From VAXT01 sp963774625 (GTDB taxonomy: Bacteria; Actinomycetota; Thermoleophilia; Gaiellales; Gaiellaceae), in the NCBI GenBank assembly GCA_963774625.1, contig CAVZFQ010000013.1, positions 124,001 to 188,000 on the forward strand: DNA of 64,000 nucleotides, given 5' to 3'. This document shows positions 35,317-44,335 of this stretch, piece by piece. Numbering within the stretch: position 1 is the first letter of the stretch; each line of letters begins with the position of its first letter. A program made the translations under genes and the position numbers. The notes beneath the pieces were generated by a model that saw only the letters and a list, made by a program, of their open reading frames with translations, had not been told where the DNA came from and searched no databases.

Positions 35317-36469
35317 GTGGACTTCACGCTGACCCCCGAGCAGGAGCTGATCCGCGGCACCGCCCGCGAGTTTCTCGAGCGCGAGGTCGTCCCCCACGCG
35401 CGCGAGTGGGACCGCAGCGAGACGATGGACCGCGCAATCGTGGGCAAGCTCGCCGAGATCGGCTTCCTGGGCGCCTCGCTGCCCGCCGAGCACGGCGGGA
35501 TGGGCCTCGACACGATCTCGTACTGCCTGGTGATGGAGGAGCTCGGCCGGGCGGACTCCTCGGTGCGGGGCATCGTCTCGGTGCAGAACGGGCTCGTCGG
35601 CAAGACCGTGGCCAAGTGGGCCACGGACGAGCAGCGGAGCGAGTGGCTGCCGCGGCTGGCTTCCGGCGAGGCGCTCGGCTGCTACGCGCTGACGGAGCCG
35701 GGCTCCGGCTCCGACCCGGCGAGCCTGACGACGAAGGCCGAGCGCGACGGTGACGACTGGCTGCTGACGGGCTCGAAGATCTTCATCACGCTCGGCACCT
35801 GGGCCGAGCTCGCGCTCGTCTTCGCGCGCAGCGGCGAGGAAGGCGCGCGCGGGATCACGTGCTTCCTCGTCCCGACCGAGCTCGAACGGCTTCGAGGCGC
35901 GGCCGATCAAGGGCAAGCTCGGCCTGCGCGCTCAGGACACCGGCGAGCTCTTCCTCGAGCAGGTGCGCGTGCCGGACTCGGCCCGGCTCGGCGGCGAAGG
36001 GGAAGGCTTCAAGGTCGCGATGTCGGCGCTCGACAACGGTCGCATCTCGCTCGCGGCCGGGTGCGTGGGAATCGCCCAGGGCTGCCTCGACGCCTCGGTC
36101 GCCTACGCGCAGGAACGGACGCAGTTCGGCAAGCCGATCGCCGGCTTCCAGCTCGTGCAGGAGCTGCTCGCAGACATCTCCGTCGAGGCCGACGCCGCGC
36201 GGCTGCTGACCTGGCGGGCGGCTGCCCTCGCCGATCGCGGCGAGCGGCACACGCTCGAGTCCTCGGTGGCGAAGTACTACGCCAGCGAGGTGTCCGTCCG
36301 TGCCGCCAATGCGGCCGTGCAGGTCCACGGCGGGTACGGCTACGTGGACGAGTACCCGGTCGGGAAGTACCTGAGGGACGCCCGCGTTACTACCCTGTAC
36401 GAAGGCACGAGCCAGGTGCAGAAGCTCATCATCGGCCGACACCTCACAGGAGAGAGCGCCTTTGTCTGA
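35317..36469 (+). CDS. Acyl-CoA dehydrogenase (one-base frameshift)
   Basis: About 383 residues, full length for the family, in two frames. Frame 1 gives the N-terminal helical domain and ALTEPGSGSDPASLTTKAERDGDDWLLTGSKIFIT, the FAD/substrate middle domain. Frame 2, from about 35882, gives the rest: RVPDSARLGGEGEGFKVAMSALDNGRISLAAGCVGIAQG, AYAQERTQFGKPIAGFQ and YVDEYPVGKYLRDARVTTLYEGTSQ. The catalytic Glu is that of Y-E-G-T-S-Q. One extra C near 35882 separates the frames. It oxidises an acyl-CoA to the enoyl-CoA with an electron-transfer flavoprotein as acceptor; chain-length preference cannot be read. The start is a GTG. It overlaps the thiolase gene by eight bases. Confidence 0.9.
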
Positions 36470-37610
36470 AGCAGTGATCGTTTCCGCCACTCGCACGCCG
36501 ATCGGGCGCGCGAAGAAGGGGTCGCTCGTGGACGCGCGGCCCGACGACCTCGTCGCCTTCGCGATCGACGCGGCGCTGAAGCAGGTGCCGGAGCTCGACC
36601 GCGCTGAGATCGCCGACGTCATGGTCGGCTGCGGCTTCCCGCAGGAGCGGCAGGGCATGAACCTGGGCCGCCGCGCCGCGTTGCTCGCCGATCTGCCCGA
36701 CACCGTCCCGGGCACGACGGTCAACCGCTTCTGCGCCTCCTCGCTGCAGACGATCCGGATGGCTTTTCATGCGATCAAGGCCGGCGAGGGCAACGCCTTC
36801 GTCGCCGCCGGCGTCGAGTCGATCACCCAGGTCGACGGCTACCCGAAGGACACCGAGGAGCTGCACCCGAAGCTGTTCGGCGACGACGCGCCGATCGCCA
36901 ACGTCTACATCCCGATGGGCCTGACGGCCGAGAACGTCGCCGAGCGCTGGGACGTCTCCCGCGAGGACATGGATCGCTTCGCTCAGCGCTCGCAGGAGCG
37001 CGCCGTCGCCGCACAGGACTCGGGCTTCTTCGCGCGTGAGATCACGGCCTGGAACGGCGCCGACGCCGACGACGGGCCGCGCCGGGGCTCCACGCTCGAG
37101 GCGCTCGCCTCGCTGGACCCCGCCTTCAAGCCGGGCGGCAAGGTCACGGCCGGCAACGCGTGCCCTCTGAACGACGGGGCCGCCGCGGTGGTCGTCATGT
37201 CCGAGGAACGGGCGGGCGAGCTGGGACTGAAGCCGCGCGCGCGGATCATCGCCTCCTCGGTCTCGGGCGTCGAGCCGGAAATCATGGGCGTGGGGCCGAT
37301 CGAAGCCGTGCGCAAGGTGCTGGCCCAGACGGGGATGTCGATCGACGACGTGGACGTGATGGAGCTGAACGAGGCCTTCGCCGCGCAGGTGCTCCCCGTC
37401 TGCCGCGAGCTGGGCGTCGACCCGTTCGGCGAGAAGCTGAACCCGCACGGCGGCGCGATCGCCCTCGGCCACCCCTACGGCATGACCGGCGCCCGGATCA
37501 TGTGCACGCTCCTGAACGACCTCGACACGCTCGACGGGACGATCGGCCTCGAGACGATGTGCGTCGGCGGCGGCCAGGGGATGGCGATGCTCGTCGAGCG
37601 CCTGAACTGA
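36462..37610 (+). CDS. Acetyl-CoA C-acyltransferase (3-ketoacyl-CoA thiolase)
   Basis: A 382-residue thiolase II family enzyme that splits 3-ketoacyl-CoA into acetyl-CoA and a shortened acyl-CoA. The nucleophilic Cys is in VNRFCASSLQT (about residue 91), the conserved His in NPHGGAIALGHP, and the second catalytic Cys in MCVGGGQGMA. The sequence starts VIVSATRTPIGRAKKG, the classic N-terminus. The start is a TTG at 36462 that overlaps the upstream dehydrogenase; no nearer ATG exists. The gene is intact. With the preceding dehydrogenase it forms a beta-oxidation operon that should feed acetyl-CoA to the glyoxylate shunt encoded further on. Confidence 0.95.
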   Translation: MSEAVIVSATRTPIGRAKKGSLVDARPDDLVAFAIDAALKQVPELDRAEIADVMVGCGFPQERQGMNLGRRAALLADLPDTVPGTTVNRFCASSLQTIRMAFHAIKAGEGNAFVAAGVESITQVDGYPKDTEELHPKLFGDDAPIANVYIPMGLTAENVAERWDVSREDMDRFAQRSQERAVAAQDSGFFAREITAWNGADADDGPRRGSTLEALASLDPAFKPGGKVTAGNACPLNDGAAAVVVMSEERAGELGLKPRARIIASSVSGVEPEIMGVGPIEAVRKVLAQTGMSIDDVDVMELNEAFAAQVLPVCRELGVDPFGEKLNPHGGAIALGHPYGMTGARIMCTLLNDLDTLDGTIGLETMCVGGGQGMAMLVERLN

Positions 37611-38341
37611 GCCCCCCGCTCCTGCTGATCTCCGGGCTCGGCCAGGGCAGCTGGGTCTGGCGGGACGTCGTGCCGCTGCTCGACGGGGAGCGGACGGTGA
37701 TCACGTTCGACAACCTCGGCACCGGTCTCCTGAACGACCGGCCTGCCCGCACCTCGATCGCCGAGCTGGCCGAGGATGCGCTGGCGCAGATCGACGAGCC
37801 TGCAGACCTCGTCGGCCTCTCCATGGGCGGCTACGTGGCGCTGACGCTCGCCCTGAACGAGCCCGCCCAGGTGCGTTCGCTCGTCCTGGCCGGCACCGGG
37901 GCGGGTGGGCCCGACCGTGTTCGTCGCCCGGCACCCGTGGCTGCTGCCTTCACGGCTGCGCTGGGCCTCCCCTACGCGGCGTTTGCGCGCCGGACGATGC
38001 CGTACACGTTCTCGCCGGGGTGGACGGACGCGAACCCGGAGCGCTTCGAGGAGATCCTCGCGGCGCGCCTGCAGAGCCCCTCGCCGTACGCGACGATCGA
38101 AGCGCATGCCAACGCCTGCTACGCGTTCTACGCGCAGGGGCTCGAGGTGGAGCGCATCGAGGCGCCCGCGCTCGTCATCCACGGCGCCGACGACGTCATC
38201 ATCCCGGTCGAGAACGGCCGCCGGCTCGCGGAGCGGCTCCCGAACGCCGAGTATGTCGAGCTCGCGGATCACGGCCACAATCTCCCCTTGGAGGACCCGG
38301 CCACCTTCGCCGAGCTGGTGCTCGGATTCCTGACCGAGTGA
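37607..38341 (+). CDS. Alpha/beta hydrolase
   Basis: About 244 residues of the alpha/beta hydrolase fold. The oxyanion region is SGLGQGSWVW, the nucleophile elbow is GLSMGGYVA (Ser), the acid is in HGADDVIIPV and the catalytic His in DHGHNL. It resembles 3-oxoadipate enol-lactonase-like and MhpC-like hydrolases, but the substrate is not evident. No ATG, GTG or TTG fits the N-terminus: the frame enters at a CTG (37607) that overlaps the thiolase stop, and the next conventional start would cut into the first strands. Either it starts with CTG or a base is wrong in the adjacent C-run. Confidence 0.85.
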   Translation: MSPPLLLISGLGQGSWVWRDVVPLLDGERTVITFDNLGTGLLNDRPARTSIAELAEDALAQIDEPADLVGLSMGGYVALTLALNEPAQVRSLVLAGTGAGGPDRVRRPAPVAAAFTAALGLPYAAFARRTMPYTFSPGWTDANPERFEEILAARLQSPSPYATIEAHANACYAFYAQGLEVERIEAPALVIHGADDVIIPVENGRRLAERLPNAEYVELADHGHNLPLEDPATFAELVLGFLTE

Positions 38342-39214
38342 GCGTCTACCGGACACCCGACGAGTGCTTTCGCGACCTGCCCGGGTACGCGTTCGAGCCG
38401 CACTACCTCGAGCAGGACGGGCTACGGATGCACTACCTGGACGAGGGTTCAGGCGACCCGGTTCTGCTCCTGCACGGCGAGCCGACCTGGTCGTTCCTCT
38501 ACCGGAAGGCCATCCCGCCGATCGCCGCGGTCGCCCGCGTGGTCGCGCCCGACTACTTCGGCTTCGGCCGCTCGGACAAGCCCGTCGAGCGCGACTGGTA
38601 CACGTACGACCGTCACTACGCATCGATCGAGCGGCTGGTCGACGAGCTCGACCTGCAAGCGCTGACGGTCGTCGTCCACGACTGGGGCGGACCGATCGGC
38701 CTCCGCCTCGCCGCCGAGCGGCCCGAGCGCGTGGCCCGGCTCGTGATCACGAACACCGGCCTCTACGCGGGGCGACCGCCCTCGGACGAGTGGCTTCGCT
38801 TCCGGGCCTTCGTCCGCCGGGTGGGGACGGAGCTGCGGCCGGGCCAGCTCGTGCAGATCACGTGCGTGACCGAGCTGTCCGACGAGGTCGTCGCCGGGTA
38901 CGACGCGCCGTACCCGGTTCCCGAGGCGAAGACGGCGCTGGTCATGTTTCCCGAGCTCGTCCCCACCGAGCCCGGAGCACCCCTCGGCGCAGACGATGCT
39001 CCGAGTGCGCGAGGCTCTCCGCGGCTGGCGCAAGCCGGCGCTCGTGCTCTTCAGCGACTCAGACCCCATCTTCTCGCCGCGGGTCGCCGAGCGCTTCGCG
39101 GAGCTGATCCCCGGTGCGGAGCTCGGCGAGCCGCTCGCCGGCGCGGGGCACTTCCTCCAGGAGGACAAGGGCGAGGAGCTCGGGACGCGAATCGCCGGCT
39201 GGCTCGGTAGCTAG
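38338..39214 (+). CDS. Haloalkane dehalogenase-like alpha/beta hydrolase (one-base frameshift)
   Basis: About 291 residues across two frames. Frame 1 has LHGEPTWSFLYRKAIPPI, RVVAPDYFGFGRSDKP and VVHDWGGPIGL with the nucleophile Asp115. An Asp nucleophile followed by Trp, together with H-G-E-P-T-W-S, is typical of subfamily I haloalkane dehalogenases (DhlA/DhmA type), which cleave a carbon-halogen bond by hydrolysis. Frame 2, from about 38970, gives ALVLFSDSDPIFSP and GAGHFLQED with the catalytic His. An extra G near 38970 separates them. Related epoxide hydrolases also use an Asp, so halide removal is likely but not certain. The GTG start overlaps the previous stop. Confidence 0.83.
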
Positions 39215-39597
39215 CTCAGCACGGCCTGGGTCTGCGTGACCTGGGCGACGCGACGCTGCTCGGCGTCCAGCACGTCGGTCTGGACGACGATGAAGGTGCG
39301 GCCGACGTGGAGCGGCCGGGTCACGCCCTCGACGTGACCTTCGCGGACCGCACGGAAGAAGTTCGTCTTCGACTCGACCGTCGCCGTCGTCGCCCCGCCG
39401 TCCGGAAGGTTGAGGAAGGCGCAGACGCCGCCCAGCGTGTCGGCGAACGCCATCAACGCGCCGCCGTGCAGCACCCCGGCGGCGGTGCAGCGCTCGGCCG
39501 CCCAGTCCATCCGCCCCAACACTTCGTCGGGCTCGGCCTTCGAGACCTCGATGCCGAGGGTGCCCGCCAGCGGGACGATGTCCGCGAGGTTCTCCAC
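39211..39597 (-). CDS. PaaI/YigI-type hotdog thioesterase
   Basis: A 128-residue hotdog-fold protein. The central motif TAAGVLHGGALMAFADTLGG holds the family's H-G-G and the catalytic Asp/Glu position on the hot-dog helix, and the later TVESKTNFFRAVREG and GRTFIVVQTDV strands are typical. It would hydrolyse an acyl- or aryl-CoA and so recycle CoA. The GTG at 39597 gives the compact size of the family; the coding character fades upstream. It is convergent with the dehalogenase gene and 11 bases downstream of the VOC gene. Confidence 0.88.
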   Translation of the reverse strand: MENLADIVPLAGTLGIEVSKAEPDEVLGRMDWAAERCTAAGVLHGGALMAFADTLGGVCAFLNLPDGGATTATVESKTNFFRAVREGHVEGVTRPLHVGRTFIVVQTDVLDAEQRRVAQVTQTQAVLS

Positions 39598-39608
39598 GCG
39601 GGGGGAGG

Positions 39609-39998
39609 TTACGCGGCTGCGGTCGCCGGGAGCGTGGCAGTCTCGCCGCGAAAGACCACTTCGAGAGCGTTGCCGTCGAAGTCGAGGACGCGGGCCGAAT
39701 AGCGGTCCGAGCGGTCCTCGGGCCCCCGATCGGCGCGTGCCCCGGCGGCAACGGCCGTGCCGTAGAACGCGTGGACGGCGCCTACATCCTCGGCCTCGAG
39801 TGCGACCTCTTGCCCGGCGGCGAGGCCGGACTCGACGAGCCAGAGCGAGCTCGGCTCCCCCGGCTTCCCGAAGTAGGCACGTCGGTTGTCCGGCCAGTCG
39901 AGGAGAGTGACGAGGCCGAGGCGCGCAAGAACCTCCTCGTAGAACGGCTTGCTCACGGAGTAGTCCCGGACGAAGACGGTGAGGTGGTCGTGCTCCAT
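39609..39998 (-). CDS. VOC/glyoxalase-fold protein
   Basis: A 129-residue protein of the vicinal oxygen chelate superfamily: MEHDHLTVFVRDYSVSKPFYEEVLARLG opens with the first beta-alpha-beta module, and AVHAFYGTAVAAGA then YSARVLDFDGNALEVVF closes with the typical D-P/D-G-N-x-x-E-V motif. His5 and the Glu near residue 115 match two usual metal ligands. The role could be a small-molecule lyase, dioxygenase or resistance protein. Its ATG is divergent from the tetR-like gene across 78 bases that include a palindrome, so the regulator probably controls it. Confidence 0.88.
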   Translation of the reverse strand: MEHDHLTVFVRDYSVSKPFYEEVLARLGLVTLLDWPDNRRAYFGKPGEPSSLWLVESGLAAGQEVALEAEDVGAVHAFYGTAVAAGARADRGPEDRSDRYSARVLDFDGNALEVVFRGETATLPATAAA

Positions 39999-40007
39999 GC
40001 GCAATAG

Positions 40008-40027
40008 AATAGAACGATCGTACTATT
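40008..40027. promoter_or_regulatory. Palindromic operator candidate between the VOC and TetR genes
   Basis: AATAGA-ACGATCGT-ACTATT is an 18-of-20 palindrome in a 78-base, unusually AT-rich divergent gap. Its size and position fit the operator of the adjacent TetR-family repressor, controlling both promoters. Confidence 0.6.
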
Positions 40028-40076
40028 TTGTCAAGCAGATGCGCTAAGATGAGCCTGTGACAAGGAGTAAAAGCGT

Positions 40077-40679
40077 ATGACCGTGCTGAAAACAAAAGGC
40101 GAGCGGACGCGGCACGCGATTCTGACCCGCGCTGCCGAGCTCGCAACGCAGGAAGGGCTCGAGCCTCTGTCGATCGGCCGCCTCGCAGAGGCGACCGAGA
40201 TGAGCAAGAGCGGCCTGTTCGCCCACTTCGGCTCGAAGGAGGAGCTGCAGCTCGCCACCGTCGACCACGCCGCCGCCCTCTTTCGCGAAGAGGTGATCGC
40301 TCCGGCCCGCGCGGCGCCGAGGGGAGTGGCGCGCGTCTGGGCGCTGTGCGATCACATGGTCGACTACACCGAGCGCCGGGTCTTTCCCGGCGGCTGTTTC
40401 TTCGCCTGCACGTCGGCCGAGTTCAACAACAGGCCGGGGCCGGTACGCGACCGCATCGTGGAGATGGTCGGAACCTGGCTCTCGTACCTCGAGCATGCGG
40501 TCGAGCAGGCGCAGCAGGCAGGCGAGCTCGACCAGTCCCTGAGCGCTCGCGAGATCGCGTTCCAGCTCGACTCCTTCGCCCAGGCGGCGAACGCCCAGTA
40601 TCAGATGTTCCGCGACGAGCAGGTCTTCGCCGAGGCGCGCCGTGCGGTGCGCGAGCGCCTCGAAAGCCTCAGGGTCTGA
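40077..40679 (+). CDS. TetR family transcriptional regulator
   Basis: A 200-residue regulator. The N-terminal helix-turn-helix is standard: TRHAILTRAAELATQEGLEPLSI, AEATEMSKSGLFAHFGSKEELQ. The C-terminal ligand domain contains FPGGCFFACTSAEFNNRPGPVRD, a motif of the TetR subgroup close to YxaF/LmrA-like regulators. Translation starts at ATG 40077 after AAGGAG. The gene is divergent from the VOC and thioesterase genes and overlaps the convergent histidine phosphatase by 11 bases. It probably represses itself and its divergent neighbours through the palindrome at 40008, and may sense an acyl-CoA or aromatic. Confidence 0.93.
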   Translation: MTVLKTKGERTRHAILTRAAELATQEGLEPLSIGRLAEATEMSKSGLFAHFGSKEELQLATVDHAAALFREEVIAPARAAPRGVARVWALCDHMVDYTERRVFPGGCFFACTSAEFNNRPGPVRDRIVEMVGTWLSYLEHAVEQAQQAGELDQSLSAREIAFQLDSFAQAANAQYQMFRDEQVFAEARRAVRERLESLRV

Positions 40680-41322
40680 ACTCCGCCCAGAGCTCCTCCA
40701 TCGTCCGCAGACGGTTGTGGAGGTGGGCCGGGTCGTACGGTGTGTGGTTGACAGCTCTGACGACCCAGTCGTCGCCGACGTCGAGGACGTTGATGCACGC
40801 CGGCGACTGCTCGAGGTTGCCGAGGAGCGCCCGGCCGCCCGTTAGCGCATGCGAGATGATCGCCCGGTTCACGCCGCCGTGCAGGACGGCGAGGAGCACG
40901 TCCCAATCGGGGTCGGCGATGAGGCGGTCGACCGCGGGCAGCACTCGGTCGAGGAGCGAGCCGATCGTCTCGCCCCCGAGAAAGCGCATGTCCTCGGGAA
41001 CGACGTCCCGCCACGCCCCGAGAAACGTGGCCTCGAGCGCATCCTCGGGGATCTCGTCGAGGCGGCCGGATTCGATCTCTCGTAGCTCCGGCCACGACTC
41101 CGGCTCGACCGAGGGCGCCACGATGCGGGCCGTTTCGACCGTGCGCGGCAGGTCGCTCGTGATCACCCGGTCGAAGGCGATACCGTCGAGCAGCTGCGCC
41201 GCGGCGGCGGCCTGCTCGCGGCCCTCCGCCGTCAGCGGAACGGCATGCTGCCGCAGCGGGCGCCCGTCCTCGAAATAGGCGACCTGGCCGTGACGCATCA
41301 GGTAGATCCGGCGCCGGGTCAC
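40669..41322 (-). CDS. Histidine phosphatase (phosphoglycerate mutase-like)
   Basis: A 217-residue branch-1 histidine phosphatase. The phospho-His motif is YLMRHGQVAY near the N-terminus, with the second Arg in TSDLPRTVETA, the acid in LREIESGRLDE, and the second His in AVLHGGVNRAI. Such enzymes dephosphorylate small molecules or proteins. The substrate is not evident; a metabolic role is likelier than glycolysis because of the sequence spacing and context. The start overlaps the DUF6285 gene stop by four bases, so it is the last gene of a minus-strand unit that begins with the LLM oxidoreductase. Confidence 0.92.
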   Translation of the reverse strand: MTRRRIYLMRHGQVAYFEDGRPLRQHAVPLTAEGREQAAAAAQLLDGIAFDRVITSDLPRTVETARIVAPSVEPESWPELREIESGRLDEIPEDALEATFLGAWRDVVPEDMRFLGGETIGSLLDRVLPAVDRLIADPDWDVLLAVLHGGVNRAIISHALTGGRALLGNLEQSPACINVLDVGDDWVVRAVNHTPYDPAHLHNRLRTMEELWAEFRP

Positions 41323-41624
41323 TCGTAGCGCTCGAGGTATTGAGGGTTGGAGACGCGGAGCTTGGCTGCGACGTGCTCCTTCAGGATCGCGTGCGCGTCG
41401 GAGGGGACGTCGCCGGCCCGGATTCGGCGGGCCAGCTCGCGGAGCTCGTCCTCCCCCAGGCCCGGCTCGTCCGCTTCCAGCTCGCGGCGCGCGATCCCGA
41501 GGGCGTTCATCGCCACCAGCGTGCGGAATTTCAAGCGCTGGTCGTCGAGAGTCGGGAGCACCTCGGAGGAGAGAAACTCCTCGACGGCCTCGAGCAGCTC
41601 GAGTGCGGTCGGGCGATCGCTCAT
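41319..41624 (-). CDS. DUF6285-like protein
   Basis: A 101-residue, mostly helical protein: PTALELLEAVEEFLSSEVLPTL, RLKFRTLVAMNALGIARREL, then LARRIRAGDVP and a C-terminal K-L-R-V-S-N-P. I recall this as a DUF6285 pattern, a family commonly encoded beside aminoglycoside-phosphotransferase-like and acyl-CoA dehydrogenase genes, exactly the context here. The function is unknown. It overlaps both neighbours by four bases. The three genes look like a conserved module in which the small protein may be an accessory of the kinase. Confidence 0.8.
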   Translation of the reverse strand: MSDRPTALELLEAVEEFLSSEVLPTLDDQRLKFRTLVAMNALGIARRELEADEPGLGEDELRELARRIRAGDVPSDAHAILKEHVAAKLRVSNPQYLERYE

Positions 41625-42554
41625 CGGCTCTCGATCAGGTGGAGGAGCTCGTACTCCATCTCGGCGGCCATCCGCCCGAGCACCGCGTACTCGACGCTGC
41701 GGTCGAGCCCGGTCAGGTGGCGGCGGCACTGCGTGAGGCAGCCGGTCGCCCACTTGACGTTGCCGAGCACTTCCCACCAGTAGAGCTCTTCCTCGGAGAC
41801 GGTGCGGCCGGTGAGATCCGCATAGCGCTCGAGGTAGGGCGCCACCTCGCCGACGCCCCCGAGCCGCCGGTCGTCCGCGCCGAAGCGCCACGCACGGACG
41901 AGCGGCCAGGCGAGATCCTCGCGAGGGTCGGAGAGGTGCGCGAACTCCCAGTCGAGCAGGTACTCGAGCCCGTCCTCCGAGACGACGACGTTGCCGATCC
42001 GAAAGTCGCCGTGCGTGACCACGTCCGGGAGCGGCGCCGGCCTGTGCTCGCGCAGCCACCAGAGGCCGTACTCGATCGCGGGGTGCGGGTCGCCGACCGA
42101 GTCGAGCTCCCCTTCGAACCGCTCGAGGATGTCGCCGCTGCCGAGGAAGGGCAGCCGGTCCGGCGGGATCGCGTGGATCTTGGCGAGCTCGTCTGCGAGC
42201 TGGACGTCCAGGCCCGGCGGCGGGTTGCGCGCAATCCGCCGGCCGATCGTCTCGCCTTCGACGCGCTCCATCGCGAACGCCTCGCGCCCGCCCAGCTCAC
42301 CGAGATAGGCGACGGGCCGGGGCACTTTCACGCCGGCTTCGGCAGCGGCCTCGAGCACGTGGAACTCGTCCTCGAGCGAGAGCGTCGCGGCGTGGATGAC
42401 TCCGCGCGACGCGCGACGCACCAGCAGCGGCCGAGCCCTCGACGTCCACCGCCCACGCTTCCTTGGAGGCGCCGCCGGCGAGCAGATGCATCGACTCGAC
42501 GCCCCGTCCGAGCCGCTCCTCGAGCTCGGCCGCCCAGGGGACGTCGGCTACCAG
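41621..42554 (-). CDS. Aminoglycoside phosphotransferase-family kinase (one-base frameshift)
   Basis: About 310 residues across two frames. The N-terminal piece gives ELEERLGRGVESMHLLAGGASKEAWAVDVE with the nucleotide loop. The main frame gives LVRRASRGVIH, then HGDFRIGNVVV (catalytic Asp) and LLDWEFAHLSDPREDLAW (metal site). One extra G in the GGG at 42436-42438 separates them. Members near acyl-CoA dehydrogenases (ACAD10/11-like) act on 4-hydroxy acids or their CoA esters; antibiotic resistance is unlikely here. The start is uncertain: a CTG at 42554 overlaps the SDR stop, and the first ATG is 21 codons in. Confidence 0.83.
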
Positions 42555-43315
42555 GCCGATTCGCCTCCGTCCACCACGAGCGTGTGGCCGGTTACGTAGG
42601 CCGAGGCATCCGAGGCGAGGAACACGACGACGCCCTCCAGGTCGTGCGGCCCGCCGAAGCGACCGAGCGGGATGTGCTGCTTGAGCCGCTCTTCGTGACG
42701 TTCGAGCACGTAGCCGGACATGTCCGAAGGGAACCAGCCCGGGGCGATCGAGTTGACCCGGATCCCGTGCTGCGCCCACTTGCAGGCCAAATCGCGCGTG
42801 AACGCGATCACCCCGCCCTTGCTGGCGTTGTAGACGATCGTGTTCATGACGTCGGGAGGCCCGCCCTGCAGGCCCGCGACCGAAGCGATGTTCACGATCA
42901 CGCCGCCGCCGCGCTCGATCATCACCCGTCCTGCGGCCTGCGAGAAGAGGAAAACGCCGGTCAGGTTGACGTCGATCACCTTCTGCCAGCCCTCGAGCGG
43001 CATCTCCTCGGGGCTCGCGCCCCAGACGGTGCCGGCGTTGTTCACGAGCACGTCCACCCCGCCGAGCTCCTCGACGGCCCGGCCGACGACGTGCTGAACC
43101 TGCTCGGGATCGCGCACGTCGCAGCCGAGGCCGATCGCGCGGACGCCGAGCTGCTCGAGCTCGGAGGCCGCCTGCTCGCAGCGCTCGGCCTTGCGCGCGC
43201 AGAGGACGAGATTGGCGCCGGCCTCGGCGAGGCCCTGCGCCATCTGGCGGCCGATTCCGGTGCCGCCGCCGGTCACGATCGCCGTCTTGCCGCTCAGATC
43301 GAAGAGCTTCGTCAC
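42548..43315 (-). CDS. Short-chain dehydrogenase/reductase (FabG-like)
   Basis: A 255-residue classical SDR. The cofactor motif is TGGGTGIG (residues 15-22), NNAG is at about 92, catalytic Ser in NIASVAG, and the Y-x-x-x-K pair in YNASKGG. The cofactor-specificity segment CARKAERC after beta-2 suggests NADP. It would oxidise or reduce a 3-hydroxyacyl-CoA or an alcohol. It overlaps the LLM gene by four bases and continues into the kinase gene, forming a five-gene minus-strand operon. Confidence 0.93.
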   Translation of the reverse strand: MTKLFDLSGKTAIVTGGGTGIGRQMAQGLAEAGANLVLCARKAERCEQAASELEQLGVRAIGLGCDVRDPEQVQHVVGRAVEELGGVDVLVNNAGTVWGASPEEMPLEGWQKVIDVNLTGVFLFSQAAGRVMIERGGGVIVNIASVAGLQGGPPDVMNTIVYNASKGGVIAFTRDLACKWAQHGIRVNSIAPGWFPSDMSGYVLERHEERLKQHIPLGRFGGPHDLEGVVVFLASDASAYVTGHTLVVDGGESAW

Positions 43316-44316
43316 AGGGTCACCTCCGCCACCGCACGCAGCGTGGCTGCGTCACGCGTCGAGACGAGCATGGTCGTTGCACCCGATTCCTTCCAGGCCT
43401 CGACCCGCTCCGCGATCCGCTCGCGCGGGCCGACCAGCGCCAGCTCGTCCACCAGCTCGTCGGGGACCGCCGCCGCCGCATCACGCTGCTTGCCGTCGAG
43501 GAAGAGATCCTGGATCCGCTGCGCCGCCTCCTCGAAGCCGTACTCGCGGGCGAGCTCGTTGTAGAAGTTCTTGCCGCGCGCGCCCATGCCGCCAACGTAC
43601 AGCGCGTAGTACTGCTTGAGCGCGTCTCGTGCGGCCTCGACATCGTCGGACAACACTGCCGGGACGGCCGGCGCGATGTCGAGCCCAGCTCGCCCGAACG
43701 GTACGGGGAAGGTCTGCCGCGCCCGTTCTGGCGAGAAGAAGATCGGCAGCCAGCCGTCGGCGATCTCCGTCGCCAGCTCGACCGAGCGCCTGCGCAACGA
43801 AGCCAGGTAGATCGGGATCTCGGCGCGCAGCGGGCGCATCATCAGCTTCAAGGGCTTGCCGAGGCCGGTGGCGTCGTTCCCGCCGTAGGGGACGCTGTAG
43901 TGCTCGCCCTCGAACTCGAGCGTCTCGCGGCGCAGCGCCGTCCGCACGATCTCGATGTACTCGCGCGTTTTCCCGAGCGGCTTGCCCCACGGCTCTCCGT
44001 GCCAGCCCTCGACCACCTGCGGGCCCGAGGTGCCGAGGCCGAGCAGGAACCGGCCTTCTGACATCAGGTCGAGCGTGGCCGCGGTCATGGCCGTGTTCGC
44101 GGGCGTGCGGGCGGGCATCTGGAGAATCGCCGAGCCGATCTTGATCGTCGACGTCGTCGCGGCGAGCCACGCCAAGACGCTGACGGCATCTGTCCCCCAC
44201 GCCTCGGCGGCCCACGCGGAGTCGTAGCCGAGGCGCTCGGCCTCCTGCGCGAGCGCGATCAGCTCGGTCGGGTTCGTACCGGGTGGGGCATAGCCCATGT
44301 AGAAGCCGAGGCGCAC
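43312..44316 (-). CDS. LLM-class (F420-dependent-type) oxidoreductase
   Basis: About 334 residues of the bacterial luciferase-like monooxygenase superfamily. Segments include RLGFYMGYAPPGTNPTELIALAQEAERLGYDSAWAAE, TSTIKIGSAILQMPARTPANTAM, RFLLGLGTSGPQVVEGWHG and the closing GPRERIAERVEAWKESG. Actinobacterial members usually use coenzyme F420, and this sequence looks like the F420-dependent Mer/Fgd-type subgroup; whether F420 is made cannot be judged from the window. The GTG at 44316 directly precedes the first strand; a GTG at 44346 would overlap the divergent dehydrogenase start. It is the first gene of its operon. Confidence 0.87.
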   Translation of the reverse strand: MRLGFYMGYAPPGTNPTELIALAQEAERLGYDSAWAAEAWGTDAVSVLAWLAATTSTIKIGSAILQMPARTPANTAMTAATLDLMSEGRFLLGLGTSGPQVVEGWHGEPWGKPLGKTREYIEIVRTALRRETLEFEGEHYSVPYGGNDATGLGKPLKLMMRPLRAEIPIYLASLRRRSVELATEIADGWLPIFFSPERARQTFPVPFGRAGLDIAPAVPAVLSDDVEAARDALKQYYALYVGGMGARGKNFYNELAREYGFEEAAQRIQDLFLDGKQRDAAAAVPDELVDELALVGPRERIAERVEAWKESGATTMLVSTRDAATLRAVAEVTL

Positions 44317-44335
44317 GGCGTGCGATGCTAACCGT

